Shown here piece by piece: positions 63,152 through 64,000 of a stretch of DNA of 64,000 bases (position 1 is its first letter; each line of letters opens with the position of its first letter). This DNA comes from Treponema sp. Marseille-Q3903 (GTDB lineage: Bacteria > Spirochaetota > Spirochaetia > Treponematales > Treponemataceae): the NCBI RefSeq assembly GCF_014334335.1, contig NZ_JACSEU010000001.1, forward strand, positions 372,001 to 436,000. The letters are read 5' to 3'. Both the position numbers and the translations under genes were made by a program. The notes under the pieces are model-generated. The model saw nothing but the letters and a program-made list of their open reading frames with translations, had not been told where the DNA came from and ran no database searches.

Positions 63152-63938
63152 GAATTCCAAATGCGACCCCGACGTTTAAGCTGGCTTTTAATCCTTTCAT
63201 AGGAATTGTAACTCGTCCGTAAGTAGCTTTAGATAGTGCGTCGGGGCTTACCCCCAGTTCTTCAGAACCGATTATGCATATCCCTTTTTTTGGAAACTTG
63301 AACTCGTTTATGTCTGTGCCGCCTGTTTCAAGCGCAAAGATAGGGAGCGTTTCTGGCAGATTATCCAAGCTGGCCCTTTCCCATTTCATAGTTTCAATGC
63401 AGCCCATTCCCGAACGTTTTGCACGAGGTTGGTTTGGATCGATGCAGTTTTGCGAAATAAATATTTTTTCAGCACCCATAGCTTCTGCCGTCCTAAAAAT
63501 AGAGCCGATGTTGAAAGGAGAACGTATGTCTTCTGCATAAATGCACATGCCAGGATAAAAATCTCTTTGTCTTACAACTCCGTTCTCGTCTTTTTGAGGA
63601 ACATGAGGGGCGATCACAAGATCCCATTCGGCAGGAAAAGTTCCGATGATTGAAAGAAGGTTATTTCTGGCAAAATTGCAGATGCGCAGTTCGTCGAGCG
63701 GTTCTTTAGACAAAAGTCTTTGCAATTCAATACCGGCGCTCTCAGGAAGTTTTGGATCTTTTAATAAAATTCCAACAAGCTGCCTGATGTATTCCGGACG
63801 CAGGATATTAGTAAATGAATATTCTGTTCCCTTTTCTGCAATCCCTTGAATATCGCGTTCAAGAGCCCCGAACGTAAGTGCAAGTTTACGCCGTTTTTGT
63901 CCGCCTTCGAGCTGAAATAATTTTCCGGGTTCTATCAT
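63114..63938 (-). CDS. SpoU/TrmH-family RNA 2'-O-methyltransferase
   Basis: A 274-residue knotted methyltransferase using S-adenosylmethionine. The three SpoU motifs are NIGSIFRTAEAMG with the Asn-Ile-Gly-Ser catalytic region, IIGSEELGVS and IPMKGLKASLNVGVAFGILI. About 120 N-terminal residues form an extra substrate-recognition domain. It follows a minus-strand gene end by six bases, with no good ribosome binding site of its own, so it is likely coupled to that gene. Which rRNA or tRNA nucleotide it modifies is unknown. Confidence 0.9.
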   Translation of the reverse strand: MIEPGKLFQLEGGQKRRKLALTFGALERDIQGIAEKGTEYSFTNILRPEYIRQLVGILLKDPKLPESAGIELQRLLSKEPLDELRICNFARNNLLSIIGTFPAEWDLVIAPHVPQKDENGVVRQRDFYPGMCIYAEDIRSPFNIGSIFRTAEAMGAEKIFISQNCIDPNQPRAKRSGMGCIETMKWERASLDNLPETLPIFALETGGTDINEFKFPKKGICIIGSEELGVSPDALSKATYGRVTIPMKGLKASLNVGVAFGILIQKWVDSLTLL

Positions 63939-63944
63939 ATTTTT

Positions 63945-64000
63945 TTAATAAGCCAATTTTATAAAATCGAATAAATCATCTGTTGTCATACTTCGAGGAA
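63945..64000 (-). CDS. C-terminal end of an unidentified minus-strand gene
   Basis: The frame ending at the TAA complementary to 63945-63947 is open to the window edge and reads PRSMTTDDLFDFIKLAY. The stop is six bases before the methyltransferase start, as expected for an operon. Seventeen residues are too few to identify a family. Confidence 0.4.
   Translation of the reverse strand, partial: PRSMTTDDLFDFIKLAY

Noticed and set aside
1-64000. Mobile elements, prophage or CRISPR
   Set aside because: No transposase, integrase, phage structural gene or regularly spaced repeat was found on either strand.

Overview
The window reads as a chromosomal segment of a host- or gut-associated spirochaete, most likely a carbohydrate-fermenting Treponema. 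This is an inference from protein character, AT-rich composition and the gene mix: many sugar ABC transporters and glycosidases, large treponeme-like envelope proteins, DUF1846 and TIGR02757 proteins. No rRNA or other decisive marker is present. Coding density is high, no gap exceeds about 200 bases, and I saw no insertion sequence, prophage, CRISPR array or integrase.

Layout. 1-897: 3' end of a family 9 glycoside hydrolase (cellulase type). 969-3459: ABC exporter pair. 3468-13381: a zinc-metallopeptidase-like envelope protein, a convergent sirtuin, and a ~2000-residue repeat-rich surface protein. 13501-17243: a DUF4015 glycosidase-like protein translationally coupled to mnmE. 17414-19979: glmS, a DtxR-family regulator and a CAU-anticodon tRNA. 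20111-32092: a glycan-uptake operon with a YesM/YesN-type two-component system, an LplABC-type importer, two esterase-like hydrolases, a Nif3-like protein, an unusual DUF3237-kinase fusion and a GH13_18 sucrose-phosphorylase-like enzyme. 32203-38893: a sucrose/fructan operon with LacI regulator, binding protein, two permeases, GH32 invertase and PfkB fructokinase. 39012-40346: MATE transporter.

40365-54241 is the most striking region: a near-complete type II polyketide cluster of the aryl-polyene (APE) kind. It holds two acyl carrier proteins, a membrane-domain/AMP-ligase fusion, a hotdog dehydratase, a glycosyltransferase, an LpxL-like acyltransferase, a LolA-like chaperone, an MMPL/RND exporter, a small lipoprotein, two ketosynthases, a second dehydratase and a ketoreductase. 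A chain-length-factor-like protein and a lysophospholipid acyltransferase lie divergently upstream. No gene for making an aromatic starter is seen inside the cluster. The genes together could build a polyene acyl chain on a carrier protein, attach it to a lipid and export it to the outer membrane.

54375-64000: DUF1846 and TIGR02757 proteins, an ECF S-component, TrkA/TrkH potassium uptake, a diacylglycerol-kinase-like protein, a histidine-kinase-type-ATPase/HDOD-like fusion, a SpoU/TrmH rRNA methyltransferase and the end of one more minus-strand gene.

A recurring feature is that several operon-leading genes have a sigma-70-like -10 box 6 to 12 bases before the start codon and no Shine-Dalgarno sequence. 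They appear to be leaderless, while operon-internal genes mostly have good ribosome binding sites.
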